Source of the DNA: JBBQNR01 sp963774075 | GTDB taxonomy: Bacteria; Actinomycetota; Thermoleophilia; Solirubrobacterales; JBBDJG01 | DNA length: 64,000 nucleotides | NCBI GenBank assembly: GCA_963774075.1 | Contig: CAVZDP010000003.1 | Location: forward strand, 806,001 to 870,000 | Direction: 5' to 3' | Shown: positions 41,665 to 51,117 of the stretch, in pieces | Numbering within the stretch: position 1 is the first letter of the stretch | Layout of the letters: each line of letters opens with the position of its first letter | Made by a program: the position numbers and the translations under genes | The notes under the pieces: model-generated | The model's database searches: none | What the model was told of the DNA's origin: nothing | The model's input: only the letters and a program-made list of their open reading frames with translations

Positions 41665-43191
41665 TCAGGTAAGGCGTGCCGGCCGCCGCACGAGGTCGAC
41701 GAAGGCGGTGCTGACGCTGGGCCAGAAGCGGATCGCGAGCGCGGCGTAGGCGACGGTTGCGACGACGGCGGAGGCACAGGCCGCCACGACCCCAGGGTCC
41801 GATCCGAGCGGCAGGCGAAAGAGCAGGTACACGGTAGAGAAGACGAATGCCGGCGCGGATCGTCCCAACGCGTCGCGAGCGAGCACGGGCCAGCGCTGCC
41901 CGAAGGCTACAGCTAGCACGAAGACCGTGATGACAGTGGCTGCGATCGCGTGGCCGGTCGCTACCGCGCGCGGGCCGAGCGTGGAGATCGAGATCACGAC
42001 CACGGCGTGGACGGCGACCCCGGCAATGCCGGCAAGCAGGTACTGCCGCGAGCGCCCAAGCGCCAGCGTGACGATGCCGCCGAGGAAGATGAGCGCGGTC
42101 GGGATCGCCATCACCCCCAGGATGAGGCCGATGTCGTATAGGAGGTCGATGCTCTCCGAAGACAGCGAGTCGGAGAAGACGGCCTCCAGGATCGGCTTGC
42201 CGTCGGCCGCGTAGGCGAACAGCATCGGCACGAGAACGGCGTAGGCATACGGCGCGACCTTCCTGAGGTGGTCCTCCGCCGCCGCGGCGCCCTTGGCGGC
42301 GATCCTCCCCACCAGGTCGGGCAGCGTGACGAGCCCGAGCGGCAGCGAGCTGATCGCGAGCATCATCGAAACGAGGAAGTACGCGTACGAGTATGCGGTG
42401 ATCGCGCCCTCGTCGCTCGAGAGAACGGCGAGCGAGATGGCGAGGTTGAGCTGGAGCGCGATGGCGAGCCCGGCGCTGGCGAGCAGCGTTACGGAGAGCT
42501 CCCGCTGTATCCGCTCGCGCAGCCAGGAGAGGCGCGGGCGCGCGCGGATGCCGAAGCGCGCGAGGTAGATCGCATGACCGGCCCCGAGCACGAGCGCCCC
42601 TGCGAGCAGCCCGAGCGCGCCGCCGAGAATCCCGATCAGCTCGAGCAGAAGCGCCGAGCAGCCGAGGGCGACCGCGCCCGAGCAGACGTAGAGTGCCGCC
42701 GAGAACACGAAGCGTCGCGCAGCGGTGAGCGCCGCGGACTGCGCGGCGGCCTGAATCTGCATCAGCGCCGCGGGGGCGAGAATCAGAAGCGTCCAGACGG
42801 CCGTCCAGCGGTCGTCCGAAGGCAGTCCGAGCGTGAGGAGCTGGCCGGCGATCGGCGACACCAGCGCCAGCAGCACGAGCGCGACCAGGCCGATCAGCAG
42901 CGTGCGCGAGAGCATCTCGGTGGCCCGGGCGCGGAACTGCTCCTCCGATTGCGGGTGGCCGAGCAGCGGCACGAGCGAGGCGCGCAGCGAGCCGCCGAAG
43001 AGCGCGAAGACGAAGTAGAGCGAGTAGCCGGCGAGGAAGGCGTCGGTGCGCACCCCCTCGCCAACGATCAGGACCACGACGAGCGCCTGGCCCGCCCCGA
43101 GCAGAGCCGTCAGCAGCAGGCTCAGCGACACGATCAGCGAGCTGCGCGAGAGGCTCGTCTCCGGGAGTAGGAGGCGGCGCTCGGCGCTCAT
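41665..43191 (-). CDS. MurJ/Wzx-like lipid-linked oligosaccharide flippase
   Basis: 508 residues with about 13-14 membrane helices spread along the whole chain. The pattern SLLLTALLGAGQALVVVLIVGEG, VRTDAFLAGYSLYFVFALFGGSL and the central MLAISSLPLGLVTLPDLVGR resemble the MOP superfamily (MurJ, Wzx). It probably flips undecaprenyl-linked repeat units. Its start overlaps the upstream GT4 stop (ATGA), and it shares that operon with the methyltransferase, reductase and gmd. A second flippase lies at 56382. Confidence 0.85.
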   Translation of the reverse strand: MSAERRLLLPETSLSRSSLIVSLSLLLTALLGAGQALVVVLIVGEGVRTDAFLAGYSLYFVFALFGGSLRASLVPLLGHPQSEEQFRARATEMLSRTLLIGLVALVLLALVSPIAGQLLTLGLPSDDRWTAVWTLLILAPAALMQIQAAAQSAALTAARRFVFSAALYVCSGAVALGCSALLLELIGILGGALGLLAGALVLGAGHAIYLARFGIRARPRLSWLRERIQRELSVTLLASAGLAIALQLNLAISLAVLSSDEGAITAYSYAYFLVSMMLAISSLPLGLVTLPDLVGRIAAKGAAAAEDHLRKVAPYAYAVLVPMLFAYAADGKPILEAVFSDSLSSESIDLLYDIGLILGVMAIPTALIFLGGIVTLALGRSRQYLLAGIAGVAVHAVVVISISTLGPRAVATGHAIAATVITVFVLAVAFGQRWPVLARDALGRSAPAFVFSTVYLLFRLPLGSDPGVVAACASAVVATVAYAALAIRFWPSVSTAFVDLVRRPARLT

Positions 43192-44282
43192 CGGGCGCTC
43201 CCCACCAGGACGTCGAGCATCTCGCGCGCGGTGCGCTCCCAGCCGAAGCGGGCGGCCTGCTCACGCCCACGCGCTGCGAGCTCCGCCCGCAGCGTCTCGG
43301 ACGTGAGCAGCTCCTCGAGCGCGGCCCGGATCTCGCCGACGTCGCGGGGGTCGACGTAGCGGACGGCGTCTCCTCCGACCTCCGGCAGGCTCGAGACACT
43401 CGACGTGATCGCGGGCGCACCCCCCTCGAGCGCCTCGAGCAGCGGCAGGCCGAAGCCCTCGTAGAGCGACGGGTAGCAGAACACCGTGCAGAGCCGGTAG
43501 AGCGCCGCCAGGTCCTCGTCCGGCACGAAGCCGAGCAGCTTCACGAGGTCGGGGCTTGCGCTCGCGCCGCGAAGCGTCTCGTCCATCTCCCAGCCCTTGG
43601 GGCCTACCAGCACGAGCCGGTGGGCGTCGCGCAGCTCGCCGGGCAGCCCCGCGAACGCCTCGATCAGGCGCGGCAGGTTCTTGCGCGGCTCGAGTGTTCC
43701 GGTGGAGAGCACGAACGGCTCCTCGAGCCCGTAGCGGGCGCGCACCTGATCGAGAGCGCCGGCGTCGAGCGAGCGCGCGAGCGCGGGGTTGCCGCCGAGG
43801 TGCACGACGACCGTCTTGCCGGCCGCCTCGGGGAAGCGCTCGAGCAGGTCGCGCTCGGTCGCGTGGGAGATGCACACGAGCGCACTCGCCCGCCGCAGCC
43901 CGCGCCTGATGGTGGCGCGCTCGATCGCCCGCGCGCGCCGCTGGGGGCTCGCCCCCTCGACGAACGCCACCAGGTCGTACACCAGCGTGACGGAAGGGAT
44001 GCGCGTGAACCAGGCCGTCAGGTAGCTGTTGGTGGAGAAGAAGACGTCGCACGAGCGGCTCGCAGCCCGACCTGCCATCACGTGCCAGAAGGGATCCGGC
44101 AGGCCGATCTCCCGCCAGGTGAAGCGGGCGTCGAGCTCCAGGCCGAGGTCGGGCCGGCGGCAGTAGAGCGTGTAGGCGTGGTCGCCGGGCAGCGCGGCGA
44201 GGCCGCGCAGCACCTCGCGCACGACGCGGCCGCGCCCCGCCGGCACCTCTGCCGCGGCCCGGGCGTCGATTCCTATATTCAT
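43188..44282 (-). CDS. family 4 glycosyltransferase (mannosyltransferase-like)
   Basis: 364 residues from ATG 44282 (TTG 44291 is an alternative). Motifs: MNIGIDARAAAEVPAGRGRVVREVLRGL, FVLSTGTLEPRKNLPRLIEAFAGL, VKLLGFVPDEDLAALYRL and YPSLYEGFGLPLLEALEGGAPAI, the last with the E-x7-E donor motif of GT4. The TGTLEPRKN form is common in mannosyl- and rhamnosyltransferases. It heads a five-gene operon ending in gmd, and its ATG is 11 bases from the divergent ATG of another GT4. Confidence 0.9.
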   Translation of the reverse strand: MNIGIDARAAAEVPAGRGRVVREVLRGLAALPGDHAYTLYCRRPDLGLELDARFTWREIGLPDPFWHVMAGRAASRSCDVFFSTNSYLTAWFTRIPSVTLVYDLVAFVEGASPQRRARAIERATIRRGLRRASALVCISHATERDLLERFPEAAGKTVVVHLGGNPALARSLDAGALDQVRARYGLEEPFVLSTGTLEPRKNLPRLIEAFAGLPGELRDAHRLVLVGPKGWEMDETLRGASASPDLVKLLGFVPDEDLAALYRLCTVFCYPSLYEGFGLPLLEALEGGAPAITSSVSSLPEVGGDAVRYVDPRDVGEIRAALEELLTSETLRAELAARGREQAARFGWERTAREMLDVLVGSAR

Positions 44283-44293
44283 CGCTGACAACT

Positions 44294-45448
44294 ATGCACG
44301 TGGGCCTGAACCTGATCTACCTGGTGCCGGGCGAGACGGGCGGCACGGAGGTCGTGGCGCGCGAGCTGCTGCCGGCACTCGTGAGCGCTCGCCCGGGGAC
44401 GCGCTTCACGGCGTTCATGAACCGAGAGGCGCACGCGGCGGCGGATCCTTTCTGGCAGGAGCTGGCGGAGGTCGTGACCGTGCCGGTGCGCGCAGGCAAC
44501 CGCCTCGAGTGGGTGCGCGGCGAGCAGCAGCTACTTCCCCCGCTGGCGCGCCGCGCGGGCGTGGACGTGATGCACAGCCTCGCCAACACGGGTCCCGCGT
44601 GGGGGAGCTTTCGCAAGGTGGTCACAGTCCACGACCTGATTCATCGGGTCCATCCCGAGGCGCACTTCGGGCTCAGGGGCCTGGGCATGCGGATCCTAGT
44701 GTCGCTTGCGGCGCGTCGCTCGGACCGCGTCATCGCCGACTCGCACAGCACGCGGGACGATCTCGTGAGCATGCTCGGGCTCGCTCCGGACAAGATCGAC
44801 GTCGCCCACCTCGGGCTCGGCTCGACGGCGCGCGTCGAGCCGCTCGATGAGGGCGAGGTGCGTGCCCGCCACGACCTCGGCGGCCGTCCCGTCGTGCTGA
44901 GCGTGTCCGCGAAGCGACCGCACAAGAACCTGATGCGACTGCTCGAGGCGCTCGCCTCGATCCCGGCCGAGCGGAGGCCGGTGCTGGTGCTGCCGGGCTA
45001 CCCGACACCGTACGAGCGCGATCTGGCCCGGCGCGCCACGGAGCTCGGCGTCGCCCGCGACGTGCGCATCGCGGGCTGGCTCGAGCCCCCGGAGATGGAG
45101 GGCCTCTACCGGGTTGCGGCGGCCTTCGTCTTCCCGTCGCTCTACGAGGGCTTCGGCATGCCGGTGCTCGAGGCCATGCGGCGCGGCGTGCCCGTGGCGT
45201 GCTCGAACCGGAGCTCGCTCCCCGAAGTCGCCGGTGAGGCGGCGCTGCTCTTCGATCCGGAGCGGCCGGAGGAGATCGCTCGTTCGCTCGAGTCGCTGCT
45301 CGGCGACCCCGAGCTCGCCGAGCGGCTGCGAGCCGCCGGGCGCCTGCAGGCCGAGCGCTTCACCTGGCAGGCGACCGCGGCGGCGACGATCGCCAGCTAC
45401 GAGCGAGCCCTCGGCGTCAGGGACGCGCAGATCAGCCCGGCCGCGTAG
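44294..45448 (+). CDS. family 4 glycosyltransferase
   Basis: 384 residues from ATG 44294. Motifs: MHVGLNLIYLVPGETGGTEVVARELL, VMHSLANTGPAWG, VVLSVSAKRPHKNLMRLLEAL, VRIAGWLEPPEMEGLYRV and FPSLYEGFGMPVLEAMRRGVPVA. It is a close structural relative of the divergent GT4 at 43188-44282, perhaps an old duplication. Its 3' end overlaps the convergent methyltransferase gene by 52 bases. Confidence 0.9.
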   Translation: MHVGLNLIYLVPGETGGTEVVARELLPALVSARPGTRFTAFMNREAHAAADPFWQELAEVVTVPVRAGNRLEWVRGEQQLLPPLARRAGVDVMHSLANTGPAWGSFRKVVTVHDLIHRVHPEAHFGLRGLGMRILVSLAARRSDRVIADSHSTRDDLVSMLGLAPDKIDVAHLGLGSTARVEPLDEGEVRARHDLGGRPVVLSVSAKRPHKNLMRLLEALASIPAERRPVLVLPGYPTPYERDLARRATELGVARDVRIAGWLEPPEMEGLYRVAAAFVFPSLYEGFGMPVLEAMRRGVPVACSNRSSLPEVAGEAALLFDPERPEEIARSLESLLGDPELAERLRAAGRLQAERFTWQATAAATIASYERALGVRDAQISPAA

Positions 45449-46293
45449 GGCGCATCGACGCCGTACTCGGCGCGGCCGACCTCCGCGGCGCTCACCTTGC
45501 GCCAGCCGCGCTCGGCGTCGTGCGAGAAGTACTCGAGCTCGTCGATCTCGAGGCCGGCCTGCTCAACGAGGCCGGCGAAGTCCTCGGGGCTGTACTGCCG
45601 ATGTGAGCCGAGGTCGCGACTGCTCCCGCAGGGGACGGTGACGAACACGCGGCCGCCCGGGCGCGTCACCCGACCGAGCTCGCGCAGCGCGGCGAGGTCA
45701 CCGGACTCGTCGCGCCCATCGTGTTTCTGCCCCGAGGGGTCGAAGTAGACGGAGACGTCCAACCCGATGTGCTCGAGCGTCGAGATGCACAGCGTCGCGT
45801 CGAACTCGCCCGAGTCGAATGGCAGCGCGCGCACGTCGGCCTGGTGGAACCGCGCCCCCTCGAGCTCGAGCGGGGCGAGGTCCGCGAGATGGATCTCCTG
45901 CACGGGAAGTCTCATCAGGAGGCGGTGGTAGACGTCGAGCGCGTAGGAGGTGCCCGTGTCGAGCACTCGCGCCGAGTCCTTCGGGATGCGGGCGAGCACC
46001 CATGGGATCTCGACCACTCGCTCCGACATGCCGACGAGCGGCGTGTCGCGGGCAGCCCCGTTGCCGCTGGCGATCCGCTCGATCAGCGCCTCCTCGCGGA
46101 CGGCGCGCCGCACGTCCGCACGCGTGACGTAGAGAGGGAGCTGCGCGGCCGTGGCCAGCACGCGCGACCACGGCTGCGGAAGGCGCCGGCGCCACCGCTT
46201 GACCGTTCGCCTCGCTTTGTGCGCGGGCATGGCCAGCAGGCTACGCGGATTTCGCACCGCCTGTCTGGAACTAGACGCTGCCACTTGTCCCAT
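45397..46293 (-). CDS. SAM-dependent methyltransferase
   Basis: 298 residues from ATG 46293, preferred for a GAGG site six bases upstream although it overlaps the preceding GT4 gene by 23 bases; ATG 46230 is the alternative. After a basic N-terminus, the core shows ARVLDTGTSYALDVYH, IHLADLAPLELEGARFHQADVRALPF, FDATLCISTLEHIGLDV and RPGGRVFVTVPCGSSRD (Methyltransf_11 type). Probable sugar or lipid-intermediate methylation. The C-terminus (YGVDAPYAAGLICASLTP) is complete despite the 52-base convergent overlap. Confidence 0.8.
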   Translation of the reverse strand: MGQVAASSSRQAVRNPRSLLAMPAHKARRTVKRWRRRLPQPWSRVLATAAQLPLYVTRADVRRAVREEALIERIASGNGAARDTPLVGMSERVVEIPWVLARIPKDSARVLDTGTSYALDVYHRLLMRLPVQEIHLADLAPLELEGARFHQADVRALPFDSGEFDATLCISTLEHIGLDVSVYFDPSGQKHDGRDESGDLAALRELGRVTRPGGRVFVTVPCGSSRDLGSHRQYSPEDFAGLVEQAGLEIDELEYFSHDAERGWRKVSAAEVGRAEYGVDAPYAAGLICASLTPRARS

Positions 46294-47434
46294 ATGCCGC
46301 CTCGACCGCCTCGAGCGAGCTCTCGATCGAGAGCTCGCCGGCGTGCCTGCGGTACCAGTCGAGCGTCGAACGGCGCAGGTCCGCGCCGCCCTCCACGGCC
46401 GCCACGATTCGCTCCGCGATCTCTCCGGGGGCGGGGGAGGGGGAGACGAACCCGGTCACGCCGGGCTCGATCAGCTCCACGGCCGCGTTCTCGCTGCCGG
46501 CCACCAGCACCGCGGGCGTGCCTCGCGCGAGCGCCTCGACGACCACGAGCCCGTAGCCCTCGCGCATGGACGGGAGCAGGAGGCAGGCCGCGCCGGCGAT
46601 CGCACGCCTGACCTCGTCTCCGGGAGCCCGGCCCCGCAGCTCGACCACATCGCCGAGGCCGAGCGCCGCGATCCGCTCCCGTACGCGAGCGAAGTCGGGC
46701 CCGTCACCGAACACGATGCCGCGAAGCTCCGGCACCGAGCGCCTCGCCTCGGCGATCGCGTCGGGGACGATGCTCGCCCGCTTTTCGGGGATGTGGCGGC
46801 CGGCGAATACGACCACAGGCGGGCGGCCTTCGAGCGCGGGCTCCGGCTCCGGCACCGAAGAGTCCTCGGCGTACTCCCCAGTCAGGCGCGTGATCGGTCG
46901 CTTGTGTCCCTCCTCGGCGAGCCTCGCCGCGTGCATGCGGGAGAACGTGAAGCTGTGCGCCGGCAGCCGCACGCACAGTCGCTGCACCGCATAGCCGACG
47001 CGTCCCAGAAGCGGCCCGAGGTACTCGACCCAGTAGTCGCGCGTCCACACCTCGTGCCAGTCGGCGACGAGCGTGGCGCGGCGCCGGATTCGAAGCGCGA
47101 GCCAGGCGCCTATCAGCGAGAAGTAGGGGAACGAGGCGCTGTGCACGACGTCGTAGCGGCCTCCGTGGCGCAGCAGGTGCCAGAACACGCCCACGCCGAA
47201 GCGCAGGGGAGGCCAGATCCGGCGCCTGCCCGAAGGGGTGTAGAGCGATCCGCCGGGCGAGACCGGCACGACCGCGAACGACGTGCCCGGCCCCTCCGCT
47301 TCGTCCCATTGCCGCCGGGTGAGGTAGGTCACCTCGTGCGTGTAGAGGAGGCGGTCCGCGAGCGTCCGGTACCAGCGCTCCGCCCCCCCGACGGTGTGCG
47401 GGTAGAGGCAGTCGTAGACGATCGCGATCCTCAC
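46271..47434 (-). CDS. family 4 glycosyltransferase
   Basis: 387 residues from ATG 47434. Motifs: MRIAIVYDCLYPHTVGGAERWYRTLA, YDVVHSASFPYFSLIGAWLALRIRR, VVVFAGRHIPEKRASIVPDAI, VVELRGRAPGDEVRRAIAGA and PSMREGYGLVVVEALARGTPAVLV. GT-B fold and retaining mechanism typical of GT4; the donor is unknown. It is divergent from the GT2 gene at 47530. Confidence 0.89.
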   Translation of the reverse strand: MRIAIVYDCLYPHTVGGAERWYRTLADRLLYTHEVTYLTRRQWDEAEGPGTSFAVVPVSPGGSLYTPSGRRRIWPPLRFGVGVFWHLLRHGGRYDVVHSASFPYFSLIGAWLALRIRRRATLVADWHEVWTRDYWVEYLGPLLGRVGYAVQRLCVRLPAHSFTFSRMHAARLAEEGHKRPITRLTGEYAEDSSVPEPEPALEGRPPVVVFAGRHIPEKRASIVPDAIAEARRSVPELRGIVFGDGPDFARVRERIAALGLGDVVELRGRAPGDEVRRAIAGAACLLLPSMREGYGLVVVEALARGTPAVLVAGSENAAVELIEPGVTGFVSPSPAPGEIAERIVAAVEGGADLRRSTLDWYRRHAGELSIESSLEAVEAAYGTSGSV

Positions 47435-47529
47435 CGGGCGAACTCTAGGAGTTGGCTCAGAAGCCCTGCCGTCACGGTTTCCCGCGCAGGGCTCGGGGAT
47501 GCTGGGCTACGATCAGGAGGTACCGGCTG

Positions 47530-48705
47530 ATGACGACCACAGCAGAGAGCGCCACAACCGATCGCGGCCAGCGGACGCTGGACGTGTCGGTCGTGATCCC
47601 GTGCCTCAACGAGGCGGAGACGATCGCGCTCTGCATCCGCAAGGCTCGGGGCGCGATGGAGCGCGACGGGCTGACCGGAGAGGTGATCGTCGCTGACAAC
47701 GGCTCCACCGACGACTCCGATGCGATCGCCGCCCAGGAGGGCGCGCGCGTCGTGCGCGAGACCCGGCGCGGCTACGGCAACGCCTACCTCGCCGGCTTCG
47801 CAGCCGCTCAGGGCCGCTACATCGTCATGGCGGACGGGGACGACACCTACGACTTCGACCAGGTGGGGCGCTTCGTGGAGCCGCTCGAGAACGGCGCCGA
47901 CCTCGTGATGGGCTCGCGGCTAAAGGGCCACATACACAAAGGCGCGATGCCCGCCCTTCATCGCTACGTCGGCAACCCGCTCCTCACCGGGATCCTGAAC
48001 CTCTTTTACCGCAGCGGCGTCAGCGACGCGCACTGCGGCATGCGGGCTTTCCGTCGCGAGGCGCTCGAACGGCTCGACCTGCGGATGCCGGGAATGGAGT
48101 TCGCGTCGGAGATGGTGATACGGGCCTCGAAGGCCGGGCTCACGATCGAGGAGATCCCGATCGAGTACCACCCGCGCCAGGGCGAGTCGAAGCTGAACTC
48201 GTTCCGCGACGGCTGGAGGCACCTGCGCTTCCTGCTCGTGCACAGTCCCACCCACCTGTTCCTGGTACCGGGGATCGTGTTCGTCGTGATCGGCCTGCTG
48301 GGGATGCTCACGGTGCTCACCGACATCAACTTCTTCGGCCGCCAGTGGGACCTGCACGCGATGATCGGTTCGTCGATGCTGACCATCGCGGGCGCCCAGG
48401 TGCTCGGGCTCGGCCTTTGCGCGCGCTCATACGGTGTTCACCATCTCGGGGAGCGCGATGCGCTGCTGGAGGGCTACGAGCGCCGCGTCCGCCTCGAGCA
48501 CGGGCTGCTCGGCGGCGCGCTGCTGCTGCTTGCGGGCGCGGCCATTGGCGCCGTGGTGCTGATCACCTGGATCGATCGCGGCCTGGGAGCCCTCGGCGAG
48601 GAGCGCCTGGCGGTGCTGTCCCTGACCCTGATCGTGGTCGGCATGCAGGTGATCTTCACCTCGTTCCTGCTCAGCATCATCGGGCTGAGACAGCGCGGGC
48701 GCTGA
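47530..48705 (+). CDS. GT2 glycosyltransferase with C-terminal membrane helices (DPM/GtrB-like)
   Basis: 391 residues from ATG 47530, preceded by a strong AGGAGG. GT-A domain: VSVVIPCLNEAETIALCI, GEVIVADNGSTDDSDAI, GNAYLAGFAAAQGRYIVMADGDDTYDF (DxD near 116-118), then GVSDAHCGMRAFRREALERL and IPIEYHPRQGESKL, typical of polyprenyl-phosphate hexose synthases. About four membrane helices fill ~238-385. It probably makes undecaprenyl-phosphate-linked hexose for extracytoplasmic GT-C enzymes, several of which lie downstream. Confidence 0.9.
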   Translation: MTTTAESATTDRGQRTLDVSVVIPCLNEAETIALCIRKARGAMERDGLTGEVIVADNGSTDDSDAIAAQEGARVVRETRRGYGNAYLAGFAAAQGRYIVMADGDDTYDFDQVGRFVEPLENGADLVMGSRLKGHIHKGAMPALHRYVGNPLLTGILNLFYRSGVSDAHCGMRAFRREALERLDLRMPGMEFASEMVIRASKAGLTIEEIPIEYHPRQGESKLNSFRDGWRHLRFLLVHSPTHLFLVPGIVFVVIGLLGMLTVLTDINFFGRQWDLHAMIGSSMLTIAGAQVLGLGLCARSYGVHHLGERDALLEGYERRVRLEHGLLGGALLLLAGAAIGAVVLITWIDRGLGALGEERLAVLSLTLIVVGMQVIFTSFLLSIIGLRQRGR

Positions 48706-48750
48706 CGTCCGAAGCGCCCATCGGCGTTAGCTGATTGATTTCGCGGCCGC

Positions 48751-51117
48751 ATGGTCGTGGAACTGCTCGTCGCCTGGCTCGCCTTTCCGCTGCTCCTGTC
48801 GGCGCTCAGCCTCGGGGGCGGGCTGCTCGTCGAGCGCGCCGCCGGGCGCCCGCTTCCGGGTGCGCTCCTGCTGCCGCTCGGCCTCGCGCTGCTGATAGCC
48901 GCGACGGGACTCGTCACGTACACCGGCGCCACGGCGGAGCTCGCCACGCCGCTCGCGCTCGGCCTGGCGCTCGGGGGCTTCGCGGTCGGCCGCCGAAGGC
49001 TGATCGCGCTGCGACCCGACCGCTGGGCGCTGGCAGCCGCCGCCGGTGTCTTCGCGACCTTCGCGGCGCCGGTCGTGCTCTCCGGCGAGGCGACGTTCGC
49101 CGGCTACACGCTGCTCGGCGACACGTCGATCCACTTCATGCTCGTCGATCGCCTGATGGAGCACGGGCACGACGCCGGCGGCCTGCCGTCCTCGTCCTAC
49201 CAGGCGGCGCTCGCGTCCTACTTCGACAGCGCGTATCCGCTCGGAGCTCACGCGGCGCTGGGAGCCACGCGCCCGCTCACCGGCCAGGACGTCGCTTGGA
49301 TCTTCCAGCCCTACCTCGCGTTCCTCGCCGCGATGACGTCGCTGTCGCTGTATGCGCTGCTGGCCGGCGTCGTCGAGTGGCGGGCGCTGCGCGCGGCGAT
49401 CTCGTTCCTCGCGGCTCAGCCCGCGCTCGTCTACGCATATGCGCTCCAGGGCAGCATGAAGGAGCTGGCGACGGTCGCGGTCATCGCCCTGCTGGTCGCG
49501 CTCGTCCCGGCGACCGTCGGTGAGGGCGGGCCGCGGCGGCTCGTGCCGCTCGCGGTCGCCTCGGCCGCCGGGCTGCACGTGCTCGGGCCGGCGATCATTC
49601 CCTGGCTCGGGCCGTTGCTGCTCGCGTGTGCGGTCGTCCTCGCGTGGCGAAGGCGACCGCGCTGGCTTGTCTCGACGGCACGCGACGCCGGTGTCCTGCT
49701 CGCCGTGGCGATCGCGCTGTCGCTTCCCGTCTTGCTCGGCTCGGACGAGTTCCTGCGCACGACCGACGAGACGGTGACGAAGCAGAACGAGGTCGGCAAC
49801 CTGGCCGGCCCCCTGGACCGCCTTCAGGCCTTCGGCATCTGGCCCACCGGGGACTACCGCTTCAAACCTCAGTCGTCGCGCCTCACGCTCGCCAGGGTCC
49901 TGATCGGCCTCGGGCTGGCCGGCGCCGTGCTCGGGCTCGCCTGGGCGATCCGGCGCCGCTCCTGGATCGTGCCGCTCTACCTCGCGGTGTCGGCGGTCGG
50001 CTGGGCGTACGTAACCGCGCGTGGCTCGCCGTGGGCGGACGCAAAGGCCCTCATGATCGTCTCGACGCCGGTGGTGGTCGGCCTGCTGCTCGGCGCGGCC
50101 GCGCTCGCCGACGCGCGCAGAACCGTCGCGGCGGCGGCGCTGACCGCCGCCGTCGGCTTCGGCGTGCTGTGGTCGAACGCGCTCGCCTACCACGACGCGC
50201 GCCTCGCGCCGCGAGAACGCCTCGAGGAGCTCGAGCGAGCCGGCGATGGCGCTCCCGCGCCGTTGATCTACACGGAGTTCGAGGAGTTCGGGAAGCACTT
50301 CCTGCGGGACTCGCACCCCGCCGGCTGGTCGGAGGCTTGGCACCCGCTGGGGGCTCCGGTCGGGCGCTTCGGCTTCGGCGGCGACGTCGACGAAATCCCG
50401 CTCGGCTACCTGAAGCGCTTCCGGGCGGTCCTGATGCGCCGCTCGCCCTCGGCGAGCCGGCCACCGGCGCCGTACGAGCGCACGTTTCGCGGTCGCTGGT
50501 ACGAGCTTTGGGAGCGCGCGCCAGAGCCGTCCGTGGTGGCGCACATGCCGCTCGGAACGCGATTCGACCCGACGCAGAGGGCGCCCTGTGATCGCGTTCG
50601 CGCGTTCGCCAAGGGGGGCGGCGAGCGCCTCGCCTACGTGCAGCGCTCGGGAACGATTTCCTTCAGCCCCGCGACCGCGCCGCGACCGAGCTCATGGAAG
50701 GCGGACGCCGATGACCCACTCAGCGTGATTGCGACCGGGCCGGGCCGGATCGAGCAGTCGTTCAGCGTTCGGGTTGCGGACACATACGAGTTCTGGGTGC
50801 AGGGCTCGTTCGGGCGCGCGACGAGCCTTGCGGTCGACGGCCGTGAGGTGGGTGAGGTGAGCTACCGGCTGAATGGGCGAGGGCAGTTCGAGTCGTTCGG
50901 GCGCATGCCGCTCGCCAGCGGCCGTCACTCGCTGAGCATCGCGCGCGCCGGGGGTGACCTGCGGCCGGGAAACGGCGGCCCCCATCTCCTCGGGCCGGTC
51001 GTCATCACTCCGAGAGGCCACGACCTGTCGCGCGTGGCTTTTGTCCCGGCCGCCCAGGCGACCCAGGCTTGCGGCCGCCGTCTCGACTGGATCGAGCGCG
51101 TCAGCGCTCGTCCGTAG
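48751..51117 (+). CDS. large GT-C-like multi-spanning membrane protein
   Basis: 788 residues. About eleven to thirteen membrane helices occupy ~3-490, followed by a ~290-residue extracytoplasmic region of strand-rich sequence with two late cysteines. The first large loop contains GDTSIHFMLVDRLMEHGH, resembling the acidic first-loop motif of GT-C glycosyltransferases that use polyprenyl-phosphate sugars. The C-terminal domain (YEFWVQGSFGRATSLAVDGREVG) looks like a carbohydrate-binding beta-sandwich. Activity is inferred from architecture only. Its 3' end overlaps the convergent GT2 gene by 17 bases. Confidence 0.72.
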   Translation: MVVELLVAWLAFPLLLSALSLGGGLLVERAAGRPLPGALLLPLGLALLIAATGLVTYTGATAELATPLALGLALGGFAVGRRRLIALRPDRWALAAAAGVFATFAAPVVLSGEATFAGYTLLGDTSIHFMLVDRLMEHGHDAGGLPSSSYQAALASYFDSAYPLGAHAALGATRPLTGQDVAWIFQPYLAFLAAMTSLSLYALLAGVVEWRALRAAISFLAAQPALVYAYALQGSMKELATVAVIALLVALVPATVGEGGPRRLVPLAVASAAGLHVLGPAIIPWLGPLLLACAVVLAWRRRPRWLVSTARDAGVLLAVAIALSLPVLLGSDEFLRTTDETVTKQNEVGNLAGPLDRLQAFGIWPTGDYRFKPQSSRLTLARVLIGLGLAGAVLGLAWAIRRRSWIVPLYLAVSAVGWAYVTARGSPWADAKALMIVSTPVVVGLLLGAAALADARRTVAAAALTAAVGFGVLWSNALAYHDARLAPRERLEELERAGDGAPAPLIYTEFEEFGKHFLRDSHPAGWSEAWHPLGAPVGRFGFGGDVDEIPLGYLKRFRAVLMRRSPSASRPPAPYERTFRGRWYELWERAPEPSVVAHMPLGTRFDPTQRAPCDRVRAFAKGGGERLAYVQRSGTISFSPATAPRPSSWKADADDPLSVIATGPGRIEQSFSVRVADTYEFWVQGSFGRATSLAVDGREVGEVSYRLNGRGQFESFGRMPLASGRHSLSIARAGGDLRPGNGGPHLLGPVVITPRGHDLSRVAFVPAAQATQACGRRLDWIERVSARP

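Noticed and set aside
40940..43420. A single 826-residue protein on the minus strand
   Set aside because: The upstream two thirds is the out-of-frame shadow of the flippase gene; only the last 240 codons carry methyltransferase motifs.
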